A stretch of DNA of 64,000 bases from Clostridium gelidum (GCF_019977655.1 NZ_AP024849.1:5969501-6033500), one strand, 5' to 3'; positions 1 through 9,214 are shown, counted from the stretch's first letter. A program made the numbers and translations. The notes: generated by a model from the sequence alone, not told the origin.

Positions 1-811
1 GTTTTATTCCTAAAGCTTTAGCTTTATCTGCACTCATTATTACTAAAGCTGCTGCTCCATCGTTTAGTCCAGATGCATTTCCCGCTGTCACTGTACCATT
101 TTCTTTAAAAATGGGCTTAAGCTTTTTTAATGCTTCTATATTATTACCAAACCTAGGGAATTCATCTTGGTCAAATATTATTTCACCTTTTTTTGTTTTA
201 ATTACTACAGGAACTATTTCATCTTTAAATTCTCCGTTCTTAATTGCTATTTCTGCTTTTTGTTGTGATAGTAGCGAGAATTCATCTTGTTCGTCTCTTG
301 TTATATTCCATTTTTCTGCCACATTTTCTGCTGTTACTCCCATATGATAGTCATTAAAAGCATCCCATAAACCATCTTTTATCATTTCATCAACTAGTTC
401 ACCATGTCCCATTCTTTGTCCCCATCTTGCATTATCTAGTAAAAATGGTGCGCTAGACATATTTTCCATGCCACCTACTACAATAGCATCCGCATCACCA
501 GCTTTTATAATTTGAGCTGCTAAACTTATAGATCTAAGTCCTGAGCCACAAACTTTATTAATTGTAAATGCAGATATCTCTACAGGCAATCCTGCTTTCA
601 CAGCAGCTTGTCGTGCTGGATTTTGACCTAAACCTGCTTGGAGTACATTTCCAAAAATAACTTCATTAATTTCATTAGGGTTTATATTTGCCCTTCTAAC
701 AGCCTCTTTTATTACTATTGCACCTAATTCAACTGCTGGTATATCTTTTAAAGTTTTACCATATGCTCCTATTGCAGTTCTTACTGCGCTTACTATTACT
801 ACATCTCTCAT
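1..811 (-). CDS. thl: acetyl-CoA acetyltransferase (thiolase), 3' end cut by window edge
   Basis: Condenses two acetyl-CoA to acetoacetyl-CoA, the entry step to butyrate/butanol and acetone formation in clostridia; cytoplasmic tetramer in the known family. I read the start from the sequence: ATG at 811 preceded by AGGAGG. About 270 of the usual ~393 residues are inside the window; the C-terminal catalytic His/Cys motifs lie outside. Visible are the N-terminal MRDVVIVSAVRTAIG block and the acyl-carrying Cys88 in VCGSGLRS, followed by the GGMENMS block. It is transcribed divergently from the LysR-type regulator at 1054, with a palindromic operator-like site between them, so that regulator may influence it (inference). 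Paralogues of thl are common in these genomes, so which paralogue this is cannot be told here. Confidence 0.95.
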   Translation of the reverse strand, partial: MRDVVIVSAVRTAIGAYGKTLKDIPAVELGAIVIKEAVRRANINPNEINEVIFGNVLQAGLGQNPARQAAVKAGLPVEISAFTINKVCGSGLRSISLAAQIIKAGDADAIVVGGMENMSSAPFLLDNARWGQRMGHGELVDEMIKDGLWDAFNDYHMGVTAENVAEKWNITRDEQDEFSLLSQQKAEIAIKNGEFKDEIVPVVIKTKKGEIIFDQDEFPRFGNNIEALKKLKPIFKENGTVTAGNASGLNDGAAALVIMSADKAKALGIK

Positions 812-979
812 TTTTTATTCCTCCTATTAATTAAAAGTAACATTGTTATTTTTTTAACGAGCTAAGATATACAAATTTATTCATTTTTATTAATATAGAG
901 CTATTTACAATAGCTTACTTAATTAATTTTGTAGCTTCTCTATAAATTCATATTATCAGAGAATTATATATTTGTAAAA

Positions 980-1023
980 TTGATATATTCGAATTGACAA
1001 TTCGATTTTATCAATATATCATT
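980..1023 (+). promoter_or_regulatory. lysR promoter overlapping a palindromic operator-like site
   Basis: A perfect 17-bp palindrome TCGAATTGACAATTCGA lies at 989-1005 and is nested in a wider TTGATA...TATCAA inverted repeat (980-1014). A TTGACA (995-1000) followed after 17 bp by TATCAT (1018-1023) would be the -35/-10 of the LysR gene, so the palindrome overlaps its promoter. LysR regulators commonly bind T-N11-A palindromes and autorepress; that reading is inference. Confidence 0.5.
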
Positions 1024-1053
1024 ATAATTAATATAGAGATTGAGGTGAGATTA

Positions 1054-1944
1054 ATGGATATTAGACATTTTAAAACCTTTAAAAGTATTATTGAAGAAGG
1101 TAACTTTTCAAATGCTGCTGCAAGATTGGGGTATACACAATCTACTATTACCTCACAGATTCAGCAGTTAGAGCAGGAACTCTCAATAAAATTATTCGAA
1201 AAGATTGGTCGTAATATGGTATTAACTTCACTAGGAAAAGAAATGATACCTTATGCAAATGAATTACTTAATACAGTGAAAAAAATTGAGAGTATTGGTA
1301 AAGTTGGCGATAAGATTACAGGAGAGTTAAAAATTGCTGTTGCAGAATCATTGATGTCTTATAAATTACAGAATGTTTTAAGCTTATTTAAAGAAAAAGC
1401 TCCTAATGTAAATCTTTCTATGATTTCACTAAATTGTTATGCCATAAAAAATATGTTAGCAAGTGGTTCAGTGGACCTTGGTTTAATGTATGATGTAAGA
1501 AGTCAAAATGATAGTTTATGTGCTGTTAAGCTTTCTGATTTTAATGTAGCTTTAGTATGTTCACCACAATTTGAACAAAAAAAATTAGACTTTGTGGAGC
1601 CAAACCAAAAAATAAATACAAGCCTTATCATTAATGAAGTAGAATCCGTTTATCGAAAAATACTTGAAAGTTACTTTTTTGATAAAAATATATTACTAAA
1701 TAACACAATCGAACTTGGAAGCATTGAAGCAATAAAAAAATGTGTTGCAAGTAATCTAGGAATTTCGTTTTTGCCTCGTTTTACAGTAGAAGAAGAGCTT
1801 AATAATGGAAAGTTAAAAGAACTACAGGTAGCGAGTCTAGATGCTAAAATCACAGCAATCTATGCTTATCACAAAAATAAGTGGATTAGCCCTGCAATTT
1901 CGTTATTTATTGAATTGGTGAGAGAAGATTTTAATATATCTTAA
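1054..1944 (+). CDS. LysR-family transcriptional regulator
   Basis: 296-residue LysR-type regulator. The start at 1054 is chosen because GAGGTGAGA stands just upstream and because the product then begins MDIRHFKTF, the usual LysR start; a longer reading from 994 adds 20 residues unlike the family. Residues ~1-60 hold the winged helix-turn-helix (AAARLGYTQSTITSQIQQLE); residues ~90-290 are the periplasmic-binding-protein-like effector domain. Divergent from thl across a ~240-bp gap containing the palindrome at 989-1005. Effector and targets cannot be told from sequence. Followed by ~230 bp in which I see no gene or clear terminator. Confidence 0.93.
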   Translation: MDIRHFKTFKSIIEEGNFSNAAARLGYTQSTITSQIQQLEQELSIKLFEKIGRNMVLTSLGKEMIPYANELLNTVKKIESIGKVGDKITGELKIAVAESLMSYKLQNVLSLFKEKAPNVNLSMISLNCYAIKNMLASGSVDLGLMYDVRSQNDSLCAVKLSDFNVALVCSPQFEQKKLDFVEPNQKINTSLIINEVESVYRKILESYFFDKNILLNNTIELGSIEAIKKCVASNLGISFLPRFTVEEELNNGKLKELQVASLDAKITAIYAYHKNKWISPAISLFIELVREDFNIS

Positions 1945-2172
1945 ACACTTTAATATTTTCTTTTACTTTACTTCTCATCCTTTATTTGAGATATAGTTCA
2001 CCGTATCCGTGGCAAGTGATAACACTTTTCTTACTTATATAACAAATTCTTTTATTTAAAATAAGAAGTACCTCTTAGTTACTCCTTATCATTATACTTT
2101 TAACTATTGCGCCATAAAAGAAGATTGTTTATTGTTCAAAACCCTTTTGTTTTTATTCACTTAACATACAGT

Positions 2173-2674
2173 CTAAATCAGCTTCATTGCCGGTTTGCAT
2201 TTTTCTTGGGTTTCATGCATTATTCTCATCACATTTCTTGCAACAGGTTGTACAATAAGCAATTCTAAAAATATAACTACACAAAAATTGCGTGGCCAGG
2301 AAATTGGCAACTCTTTAATGACTTCCATACTGAACCCACTTGATAAAACTCCCCCCCACAATTGTCATAATAACTGACATACCAATAACGGTAAAAAATG
2401 TTTTAAACAGAATATGAGCATTAAAACTATCTGTCGGTGAACTAAAAACATTCACTAGTTTACCAGCTATCTTCCCCACAATAAACAGCTCAAGTATCAT
2501 TGCAATTATAAAAACTAATGGAAATGCTTTTAACGATGTGACTATAGCTTCTCTTGACACTCCACCCATGTGAATACTAATACTCATAGTTGCCATGCAA
2601 ATGCAAGTCAATGCACATATAACACCCCCGTAAATCAGCCCTTCTTTTCCATTTCTAGGCATACATTCTTCCAT
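2173..2674 (-). pseudogene. DUF2798 membrane protein, frameshifted in a 7-G run
   Basis: Two overlapping reading frames together make one DUF2798-like integral membrane protein of about 166 residues with four predicted membrane helices. The start is ATG at 2674 (GGAGGATATT upstream), running MEECMPRNGKEG... to TIVGG. The frame is then lost at a run of seven G (plus-strand C at 2351-2357) and the real C-terminal half (LSSGFSMEVIKELPISW...) continues one frame over to the stop at 2173. Removing one G restores a single uninterrupted ORF. The site is either a true frameshift, slippage-prone phase variation, or a sequencing error in a homopolymer. DUF2798 function is not established. A 157-codon reading starting at 2788 ignores the good ribosome site at 2674. 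Confidence 0.75.
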
Positions 2675-2859
2675 AATATCCTCCTTGGTTTTATTTAAAC
2701 AAAAAAAACACCCTATACCGACGACAAGTGATCTGACCATCGGTACAACGCATTTACTTTGATAGTATAGCATAACACTTTCAATCATGTAATACCCTAA
2801 TCTTATCTTTTAGATTCTATTAATATTACACATTGCATAATATTTAGTGAAGTTCTCAT

Positions 2860-3339
2860 TTACTTATGATACGGTTCACCCTTCATTATCCTAAACCCTC
2901 TATATATCTGCTCTAGCAGCATAACTCTAAAAAGTTGATGAGGAAATGTCATTTTTGAGAAGCATAATTTATAATTTGCTCTAGCTAAAACACTTTTTGA
3001 AATTCCTAAACTCCCGCCTATTATAAATACTATATTAGAATTTCCTGTTACCCCTAAGTTATGTACATAATCTGAAAACTCTTGTGAAGTTAATTGTTTA
3101 CCACTTAAATCCATTGCTATTACAAACATAGTATCTTTAATTTTATTTAATATTGCTTGACCTTCTTTTTCTTTAATTGCTTCTTCTTCTTTTTCTGAAG
3201 CATTATCTGGTGTCTTTTCATCTGGCAGCTCTATTATGTCTAACTTGCAATATCTACTTAATCTTTTAGAATACTCATCTATTGCATCTTTTAAATATTT
3301 TTCTTTTAATTTTCCAACTGTAATTATAGTAATATTCAT
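2860..3339 (-). CDS. rlmH: 23S rRNA (pseudouridine1915-N3)-methyltransferase
   Basis: RlmH, a SPOUT-class methyltransferase that uses SAM to methylate pseudouridine 1915 in helix 69 of 23S rRNA on assembled 70S ribosomes. 159 residues, exactly the usual length. Sequence marks: N-terminal ITVGKLKEKYLKDAIDEYSKRL, the SAM-knot segment FIIGGSLGIS, and the invariant C-terminus with FPHQLFRVMLLEQIYRGFRI and GEPYHK. Start ATG 3339 has GGAGAATAAT upstream. Lies 24 bp after the stop of the MFS gene and may be cotranscribed with it. In other Firmicutes rlmH also sits near the origin next to a walJ-like hydrolase, as here (walJ-like gene 5 kb away). Confidence 0.97.
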   Translation of the reverse strand: MNITIITVGKLKEKYLKDAIDEYSKRLSRYCKLDIIELPDEKTPDNASEKEEEAIKEKEGQAILNKIKDTMFVIAMDLSGKQLTSQEFSDYVHNLGVTGNSNIVFIIGGSLGISKSVLARANYKLCFSKMTFPHQLFRVMLLEQIYRGFRIMKGEPYHK

Positions 3340-3363
3340 TATTATTCTCCTACTTAAAAGTAT

Positions 3364-4812
3364 TTACTTTGCTCTTCTTTTTGATTGTGCCTTAATTCCA
3401 TATAACCTATATGCCGTAAGTATTGCTCCAATGGCGCATATAATCCCTGCTGCAATATAAACATAGTGCATTCCATATACAAAAACATCATCTCGTCCCT
3501 CTATATATCCTGTAACATGATATCCCATTTTTTTGCTCATAAGACTATATAAAAGTGTTGTAGATAATGATATTCCAAAAACCATCCCTAAGTTTCTTAC
3601 TAAAGCATTTATACTTCCCGCAATTCCCAGCTTATCTTTATCTACTGTAGACATAACTAATGAATTATTAGGTGATTGGAACATTCCATTTCCTATAGTC
3701 ATTATAGCTATAAATACAATCAGAAAACCTAAATATGAATACTGATTTAAAGTGGATATTAAAAATAATCCTAAACTAGTTCCTATAAGTCCTATGAACG
3801 TTAACACTTCTGAACCTACTCTATCTGACATATATCCACTAATCGGTGCAGCAACTGATAATATTATTGGTGATACCATCATTAATAGTCCTGTAAATGA
3901 TGGAGTTAATTTCATTACATATTGCAAATAAAATGGCAGTATTATATTTGAGCAACTTATTGCTACAAATGAAATAAATGAACAAAATATGCTAAGTGAA
4001 AATAATGAATTTTTGAAGATTTCCAAATTTATTAATGGCTGATTTATTCCTTTTTCAACCCTTATAAATAATATAAACAATATCAGTGAACCAATTAAAC
4101 TCATAATAATTATTTTATTACCAAATCCAATTTCTTTACCAAAAGTTAATGATCCAAACAACAATACCATTGTTGCACCAAATAAAACTGCTCCTTTTAT
4201 ATCCAAGTTCTCACCTTTATTATTACTGCTTTTAGGTAGTGTTTTCATTGCAAGAATAAAAGCTAATATGCCTATAGGTACATTTATTAAAAAGATATAC
4301 TGCCAATTTAAAATTGATACAATTAATCCTCCTATAGGTGGCCCTATCATAGCTCCTAAAGCTACAAATGTACCATTCAATCCTAATGCTCTCCCTCGTT
4401 CATTACTTGGGAATACATGAGTTATGATTCCTTGACTTGTTGACATAGTACCAGCTGCACCTATAGCTTGCAGTCCTCTTGAAAAAACTAACATTATTAA
4501 CGAATTAGATAATCCACAAGTAAGAGAACCAATTGTAAAAATTATAATGCCTAATTTAAAAACCGTAGTCTTCCCTACAATATCAGCTAATCTTCCAAAT
4601 ATAAGAATGGTTCCTACAATAACTATTAAATAACTAGTAACTACCCATTCAATAGATGCCATACTTACTGAAAGTTTTTGTGCCATGACAGGTAATGCAA
4701 CATTTACTATACTGCCATCAAGCGTAGACATAAATGTTAAAAGTACAGTCGTAAGTAATATTATCCATCTTTTTTTATGTATTTCCTTATCTATATTATC
4801 CACATATTTCAT
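3364..4812 (-). CDS. MFS drug exporter, DHA2 (EmrB/QacA) family
   Basis: 482-residue proton-driven multidrug efflux-type transporter of the 14-helix DHA2 group, in the cytoplasmic membrane. Features: N-terminal helix with the family motif LDGSIVNVALP (residues ~31-42), the loop 2-3 motif GRLADIVGKTTVF, antiporter motif C region (LGAMIGPPIGG), and hydrophobic segments spread over the whole length, ending in a basic tail KAQSKRRAK. Start ATG 4812 follows AAGGGGATGAAAT. No TetR-type regulator is adjacent; the upstream gap instead carries a DnaA-box cluster (4940-5030). Substrate cannot be assigned. Confidence 0.92.
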   Translation of the reverse strand: MKYVDNIDKEIHKKRWIILLTTVLLTFMSTLDGSIVNVALPVMAQKLSVSMASIEWVVTSYLIVIVGTILIFGRLADIVGKTTVFKLGIIIFTIGSLTCGLSNSLIMLVFSRGLQAIGAAGTMSTSQGIITHVFPSNERGRALGLNGTFVALGAMIGPPIGGLIVSILNWQYIFLINVPIGILAFILAMKTLPKSSNNKGENLDIKGAVLFGATMVLLFGSLTFGKEIGFGNKIIIMSLIGSLILFILFIRVEKGINQPLINLEIFKNSLFSLSIFCSFISFVAISCSNIILPFYLQYVMKLTPSFTGLLMMVSPIILSVAAPISGYMSDRVGSEVLTFIGLIGTSLGLFLISTLNQYSYLGFLIVFIAIMTIGNGMFQSPNNSLVMSTVDKDKLGIAGSINALVRNLGMVFGISLSTTLLYSLMSKKMGYHVTGYIEGRDDVFVYGMHYVYIAAGIICAIGAILTAYRLYGIKAQSKRRAK

Positions 4813-4939
4813 CCCCTTTGTACATTATAAATAACTTATCTATAACTTATTTGATTACTATTTTAAATAAACTAAATTAGATTATAATATATTTTTATTA
4901 TTTGCACAAATAATAAGATAATTCTTCGAATCAAAAATA

Positions 4940-5030
4940 TAATCCACAGACATAATTTAAAACCTCAAACTTATCCACATATCTTCCTCATTCTATGGAT
5001 AAGTACATATTGTAAATATAGATATCCACA
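4940..5030. promoter_or_regulatory. DnaA-box cluster (candidate)
   Basis: Four matches to the DnaA box TTATCCACA occur in 91 bp: TAATCCACA at 4940, exact TTATCCACA at 4971, TATGGATAA (reverse strand, one mismatch) at 4994, and ATATCCACA at 5022. Three carry a single mismatch. Related clusters are at 25027-25138 and 45251-45310. The remainder of the 4813-5039 gap is AT-rich and shows nothing else I recognise. Confidence 0.55.
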
Positions 5031-5039
5031 TCTGAAGCT

Positions 5040-5288
5040 TATACTTAGTATTATATTTAACACTTACTATACTTATATGTATATCAAAACAAAGAAATTG
5101 GATATATTTTTGTGCAATAGGCATTGAAAATAAGCTGTTGAAACCACTTAATGGCAGGTTGTTCCATTATAGTTTGTCCAAATTTTACATTTGGAGCAAA
5201 CTGTAATGGGTGCAACCTGCCATTTAGTGGCTTTCAGCGAAATTTTCATAGTCCTATGGAACAAATATATATCTAATTTCGGAGGATA
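5040..5288 (+). repeat. hairpin-forming dispersed repeat, copy A
   Basis: Long imperfect palindrome. The outer arms (ATTGGATATATTTTTGTGCA near 5097 and its complement ending near 5278), a middle stem around TTGAAA/TTTCAGCG, and an inner ~38-bp stem (CCACTTAATGGCAGGTTG... against ...CAACCTGCCATTTAGTGG) stack into one extended hairpin. The apex is TCCAAA...TTTGGA. Copy B at 46027-46276 is in the same orientation and an internally deleted, inverted copy C is at 17285-17392. Copies A and B share about 60 further bases on the left, starting at TACTTAGTATTATATT. It sits directly after the chemoreceptor stop codon and could also act as its terminator. Confidence 0.8.
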
Positions 5289-5290
5289 TT

Positions 5291-7465
5291 CTATTTTAAT
5301 TTAAATGATCCAACCATTTCATTTAGATTATCTGACGAATATTCTAGAACTTCAGTAGCTTGTTTTAATTGTCTTATCTCTGATAGTATCTTTTTAACCA
5401 TTGTTAATGATTCTTCACTCTTATTTGAGTTATTTTCAGTAGATTGTTCTATACGATCCGCCATAGTGCTTACATTATTCATTACATCTCCAACATTTTC
5501 ACTTTGTGTTGAAGTTATTTTTGCAATAGATTGCATAGCACTAGCAATTATATTCACATCGTCATTGACTTGTTCAAATGATTGCATGGAACTTTTTACA
5601 CTTCCTGTTGATGTACTTACTTTAGTATTTATCTCTCCTGCATATTCAAAGGTAGCTTGTGTTTGTTCTTGAACTTGCTTAATAACATTACTTATTGATT
5701 TCGTTGCCTCTCCAGTTTCTAATGCTAGTTTGGATATTTCCTCTGCAACAACAGTGAATCCTCTTCCACTTTCACCAGCTCTTGCAGCTTCAATTGATGC
5801 ATTAAGTGCTAAAAGTTGAGTTTGTTTACTTATATTGCTTATTACATTAACAACCTCACTTATTTCATTTGAATATCCTTGCAATGTACTAATTGACTCA
5901 ACTGTTCTGCTAATTGTACTTTCTAACTCCTGCATATTTGTTAAAACTTCGTTTGATGCATTTTGTGCTATTGATGAATTCTCATTAGTACCTTCAATTA
6001 TTCCTGAAACTTCTATAATAAGACTGTCCATTTCCTGAATTGATGCTGTAATTTCTGAGAACTTATTTTTTGTATCTTGAAATACTAAATTTTGCTCTTT
6101 AGAGTTTTCCAGTAAACTTACAACTGTATTTTCAATTACTCCCATTCCTTTTTTAACATCACTTGTTATTTTTGAAACTATACTTACTGATTTCTTTGTA
6201 GTTTTTGCTGACTTTTTCACTCTATATAACATACTCATTTGATTGTTTATAAATTTATTGAACCATCTTGATAATTCTCCTATTTCATCAGATGATATTT
6301 TCTTTACTCTTTTGGTTAAATTCCCTTCCCCTTCAGCAATGTCTTGTAATATATTTATCGTTTTACTTAGAGGTGATGAAACCATCTTCTTGGAAATCAC
6401 CAAAGTAAATATTGACAATATAAACCACATTCCTAATGATGTGAAGATACTCATATCCGGTGCAATTTTTGTTGTTACCAAATTTATTGATATTAATATT
6501 GCTGACATAATTGATATAGCCATTGGCATTTTTAAATTAATGCTTTGAAAATTATATATTTCATCTATATCACCTTCACACATCATACCCCAAACTTCAT
6601 CACAATTAGGAGGGGTTATTAATGTTCCCTTACCACCAACCATAATGTGTCTATAATCTGGATATCCAGGCCAGCAATCTAGATTTTGTTCATTTTTAAT
6701 AGTGTTTGCTACACCTGGATGTAATTGATTAGTTGCTGGGTCAGTGAATATTATTTCAAATTCAGTGTGCTCTTTAATTTGTACGACTCCCCAGCTTCTA
6801 GTTTTAATACCATCCTTAAGATTATCACCTAAGGTAAAAGTATTATCTTCAAATCTACTTCTTGATATTGCTGTTCCTTGCTTGATTCCTCTGTTTGACT
6901 TTACCATAAATAAATAGTTATCTCCAGAATCTTTATATATATGCGTGTCCTCATCTTGAATTACATTACTCATATCATCATTTAATGTTCTACAGCACAA
7001 TATTCTAATTTGGCCACTGTGGTTTTTACATCTGCTAGAAAACATCAATGTAACATCATCAGCAAAATTCTTATTATTTATATCCGTATCTAACGTTCTC
7101 TTATCTATATATGGACCATACATTAATGATCTACCTTCTAATCCAGCTTTTAAATTAGGCAAATCACTCATATTTAATCCTATATGCTTTTTGCATGAAG
7201 AAACTGATACTACTCCATTTTCATCTAAAATAAATATTTCGCAAAAGTCTTCATATTTATTTACATTTTCCACTAAATAATCATATACTATCTCATTATC
7301 ATCCTCTAATGCCACAAGTGAATTTTTAATATTATCTAATTGAGCCCATTTATCATTGAACCAGTTATCTAATGCCTTTTTCCTTCCATTAGATATTCCC
7401 TCAAAAACCTTTTCTGAATGTTCTCTTAAATTCCTATTAAGTAAATATTTAATTTTCAAACTCAT
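5291..7465 (-). CDS. methyl-accepting chemotaxis protein with cytosolic-looking sensor domain
   Basis: 724-residue chemoreceptor. Residues ~1-310 are a sensor region with Cache/PDC-like features (FCEIFILDENGVVSVSS, GPYIDKRTLDTD) but no N-terminal membrane helix precedes it. Two hydrophobic segments lie only at ~313-332 and ~342-362 (MAISIMSAILISINLV; LGMWFILSIFTLVIS). They are followed by a HAMP-type linker (SPLSKTINILQDIAEGEGNLTKRV) and a long methyl-accepting coiled coil with the conserved hairpin tip (QTQLLALNASIEAARAGESG, ~570-590). That arrangement predicts the sensor inside the cell rather than outside. Start ATG 7465 follows GAGGAGGGATTAAAT. Upstream leader has an intrinsic-terminator hairpin (7520-7571). 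Ligand unknown. Confidence 0.93.
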   Translation of the reverse strand: MSLKIKYLLNRNLREHSEKVFEGISNGRKKALDNWFNDKWAQLDNIKNSLVALEDDNEIVYDYLVENVNKYEDFCEIFILDENGVVSVSSCKKHIGLNMSDLPNLKAGLEGRSLMYGPYIDKRTLDTDINNKNFADDVTLMFSSRCKNHSGQIRILCCRTLNDDMSNVIQDEDTHIYKDSGDNYLFMVKSNRGIKQGTAISRSRFEDNTFTLGDNLKDGIKTRSWGVVQIKEHTEFEIIFTDPATNQLHPGVANTIKNEQNLDCWPGYPDYRHIMVGGKGTLITPPNCDEVWGMMCEGDIDEIYNFQSINLKMPMAISIMSAILISINLVTTKIAPDMSIFTSLGMWFILSIFTLVISKKMVSSPLSKTINILQDIAEGEGNLTKRVKKISSDEIGELSRWFNKFINNQMSMLYRVKKSAKTTKKSVSIVSKITSDVKKGMGVIENTVVSLLENSKEQNLVFQDTKNKFSEITASIQEMDSLIIEVSGIIEGTNENSSIAQNASNEVLTNMQELESTISRTVESISTLQGYSNEISEVVNVISNISKQTQLLALNASIEAARAGESGRGFTVVAEEISKLALETGEATKSISNVIKQVQEQTQATFEYAGEINTKVSTSTGSVKSSMQSFEQVNDDVNIIASAMQSIAKITSTQSENVGDVMNNVSTMADRIEQSTENNSNKSEESLTMVKKILSEIRQLKQATEVLEYSSDNLNEMVGSFKLK

Positions 7466-7519
7466 ATTTAATCCCTCCTCAAAATATTATTACCTTAGTT
7501 TTAATTCTGATTTTATAAA

Positions 7520-7571
7520 AAAATAAAAGCACCAATAAAGATTTCTTAAAAAAATCTATTATTAGTGCTAC
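7520..7571 (-). terminator. intrinsic terminator hairpin in the leader of the chemoreceptor gene
   Basis: On the minus strand an 18-bp imperfect stem (AGCACTAATAATAGATTT with AAATCTTTATTGGTGCT) is followed by TTTATTTTTTT. It lies between the SEC-C gene and the chemoreceptor start at 7465, only ~55 bp before the latter. It either ends the SEC-C transcript or acts as an attenuator. A weaker hairpin with a T-run (about 7737-7763) lies closer to the SEC-C stop. The rest of this 373-bp gap is AT-rich without other signals. Confidence 0.7.
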
Positions 7572-7838
7572 CATAGCGCCATTTATTATATTGTCAAAAT
7601 TTTAATGTGAATTAATTTAATAAATATATTTAATGTATAAACTTAATTAAATATAGATATTACTATAATAACTTAATTATACCAACTTTATTTACATTTG
7701 TGAATTGTTATTTTTCATAAAATTAGCAAAAAGAAAAAAGCCCCATCTAAAAAATAGGACTTTTATAACTTTACCAGTATCTATTTCATATGTAGTAAAA
7801 TCTAACTTTTATAATAATTAAATTAAGAAATTCAATTA

Positions 7839-8342
7839 TTATTTGTCTCTTCCACAACACTTTTTATATTTCTTGCCACTTCCACATGGACATACATCAT
7901 TTCTTCCTACTTTATCGAAATTTCTTACAATTTTAGATTCTCTAAATTGTTTTTGTATTTCATTTCTCTTTTCTTCTGAGAATATTCCTTCCCATTGTGG
8001 TAATTTATATAAATATTCAGCTTTAGCATCTAACATATTAAAGTATAAAGTTTCTAAATTTATATCAAATACTAATTCTGTATCACCATCAACAGCTTCA
8101 AGATCATATTGATTCTTTAAACTGTCATTAATTCCATCCATAAATCCCATAGTAAATTCTACTGTAGAATTATGTTCTTTAGCTAACTCGTTAATAGTAG
8201 TCTTTTTAACTTCTTTATGATTAGCTAATAACTCCTTGTAGATTCCCTTTTCTAATTTACTATATTCTACCCAAAAAGCCTCTTCACCTTTATTTTTAAC
8301 ATAGTCAACAACCATTTCAGTCCATTGTGTATATAAACTCAT
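7839..8342 (-). CDS. SEC-C metal-binding motif protein
   Basis: 167 residues ending in a textbook SEC-C zinc-binding motif (NDVCPCGSGKKYKKCCG), the module first defined at the C-terminus of SecA. The N-terminal ~140 residues are helical and acidic and match the small SEC-C proteins of clostridia, whose role is not established. Start ATG 8342 has GGGAGGACTT upstream. Transcribed in the same direction as walJ (80 bp gap). Confidence 0.88.
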   Translation of the reverse strand: MSLYTQWTEMVVDYVKNKGEEAFWVEYSKLEKGIYKELLANHKEVKKTTINELAKEHNSTVEFTMGFMDGINDSLKNQYDLEAVDGDTELVFDINLETLYFNMLDAKAEYLYKLPQWEGIFSEEKRNEIQKQFRESKIVRNFDKVGRNDVCPCGSGKKYKKCCGRDK

Positions 8343-8422
8343 TTTTTAAGTCCTCCCTTAAATCTGCATTTTTAGGCATTATGCCTTATATATAATATTT
8401 ATATATTATAATCGTAAATAAA

Positions 8423-9214
8423 TTAAATTTCTATATAGCTACTAGGATTATGCCTATTTGCCATAGTTAATATTATGTCTTGATTTTGCTTAATTCCGTT
8501 TTCATTTAATACATTCAAAACAGTTTGATATGCTAAATCAGGTTGATTATTTGTATTACTTAAATGTCCTAAAATAATCTTCTTATTTGCTGAACATTTA
8601 TATAGTTCAACAATAGCAATTCCGCAATCATCATTAGACAAATGACCTATCTCGCTAAGTATTCTTCTTTTTAACGAATATGGATATGGTCCAAATTTAA
8701 GCATATTAACATCATGGTTACTTTCAAGAAGTATGACTTCTGAATCTTTTATGTTATCATAAATCTCCCTAGTAAAAGTACCAAAATCTGTTGCTACACT
8801 TATGCTTTTTTTCCCAGCACTCACTGTATATCCCATTGGTGCTACAGCATCATGTGGAATATTGAAAGCTTTAATATTCATATCATGTATTTCTGTAATT
8901 GATCGTTTATCAATTACTTTTACATTGTGTTCTTTTATCTTTCCAATTGAATTTTCCATAGCAGACCAAGTATCAGCATTTGCATATATAGGAATATCAT
9001 ATTTTCTAGATAATACACCTATTCCCTTAATATGATCACTATGCTCATGAGTTATAAAAATCCCATTCAAATCTTTTGGCTCTTGATTAATTTCTTGCAA
9101 TGCCATATCAATTTTTTTACCTGGGAGTCCTGCATCAATCAATATCTTAGCTTTATCTGAGGCAATAAACATGCTATTGCCACTACTGCCACTATATAAA
9201 GAACAAAATATCAC
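8423..9214 (-). CDS. WalJ/YycJ-like MBL-fold metallohydrolase
   Basis: 263-residue metallo-beta-lactamase-fold hydrolase. Motifs: GSSGNSMFI near the N-terminus, the metal-binding THEHSDHIKG, the third-ligand region NIPHDAVAPMGY, VATDFGTF, and ESNHDVNML typical of the YycJ/WalJ group. In Bacillus the family member is linked to the WalRK cell-wall/replication regulon; its exact substrate is unsettled. GTG start at 9214 with GGGGGAGGAATTACA upstream. Upstream lies an unusually GC-rich 130-bp segment. No walRK genes are nearby here. Confidence 0.9.
   Translation of the reverse strand: MIFCSLYSGSSGNSMFIASDKAKILIDAGLPGKKIDMALQEINQEPKDLNGIFITHEHSDHIKGIGVLSRKYDIPIYANADTWSAMENSIGKIKEHNVKVIDKRSITEIHDMNIKAFNIPHDAVAPMGYTVSAGKKSISVATDFGTFTREIYDNIKDSEVILLESNHDVNMLKFGPYPYSLKRRILSEIGHLSNDDCGIAIVELYKCSANKKIILGHLSNTNNQPDLAYQTVLNVLNENGIKQNQDIILTMANRHNPSSYIEI

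Noticed and set aside
2195..2377. 60-codon plus-strand ORF with a lipoprotein-like start
   Set aside because: Antisense to the frameshifted DUF2798 gene; no ribosome site.
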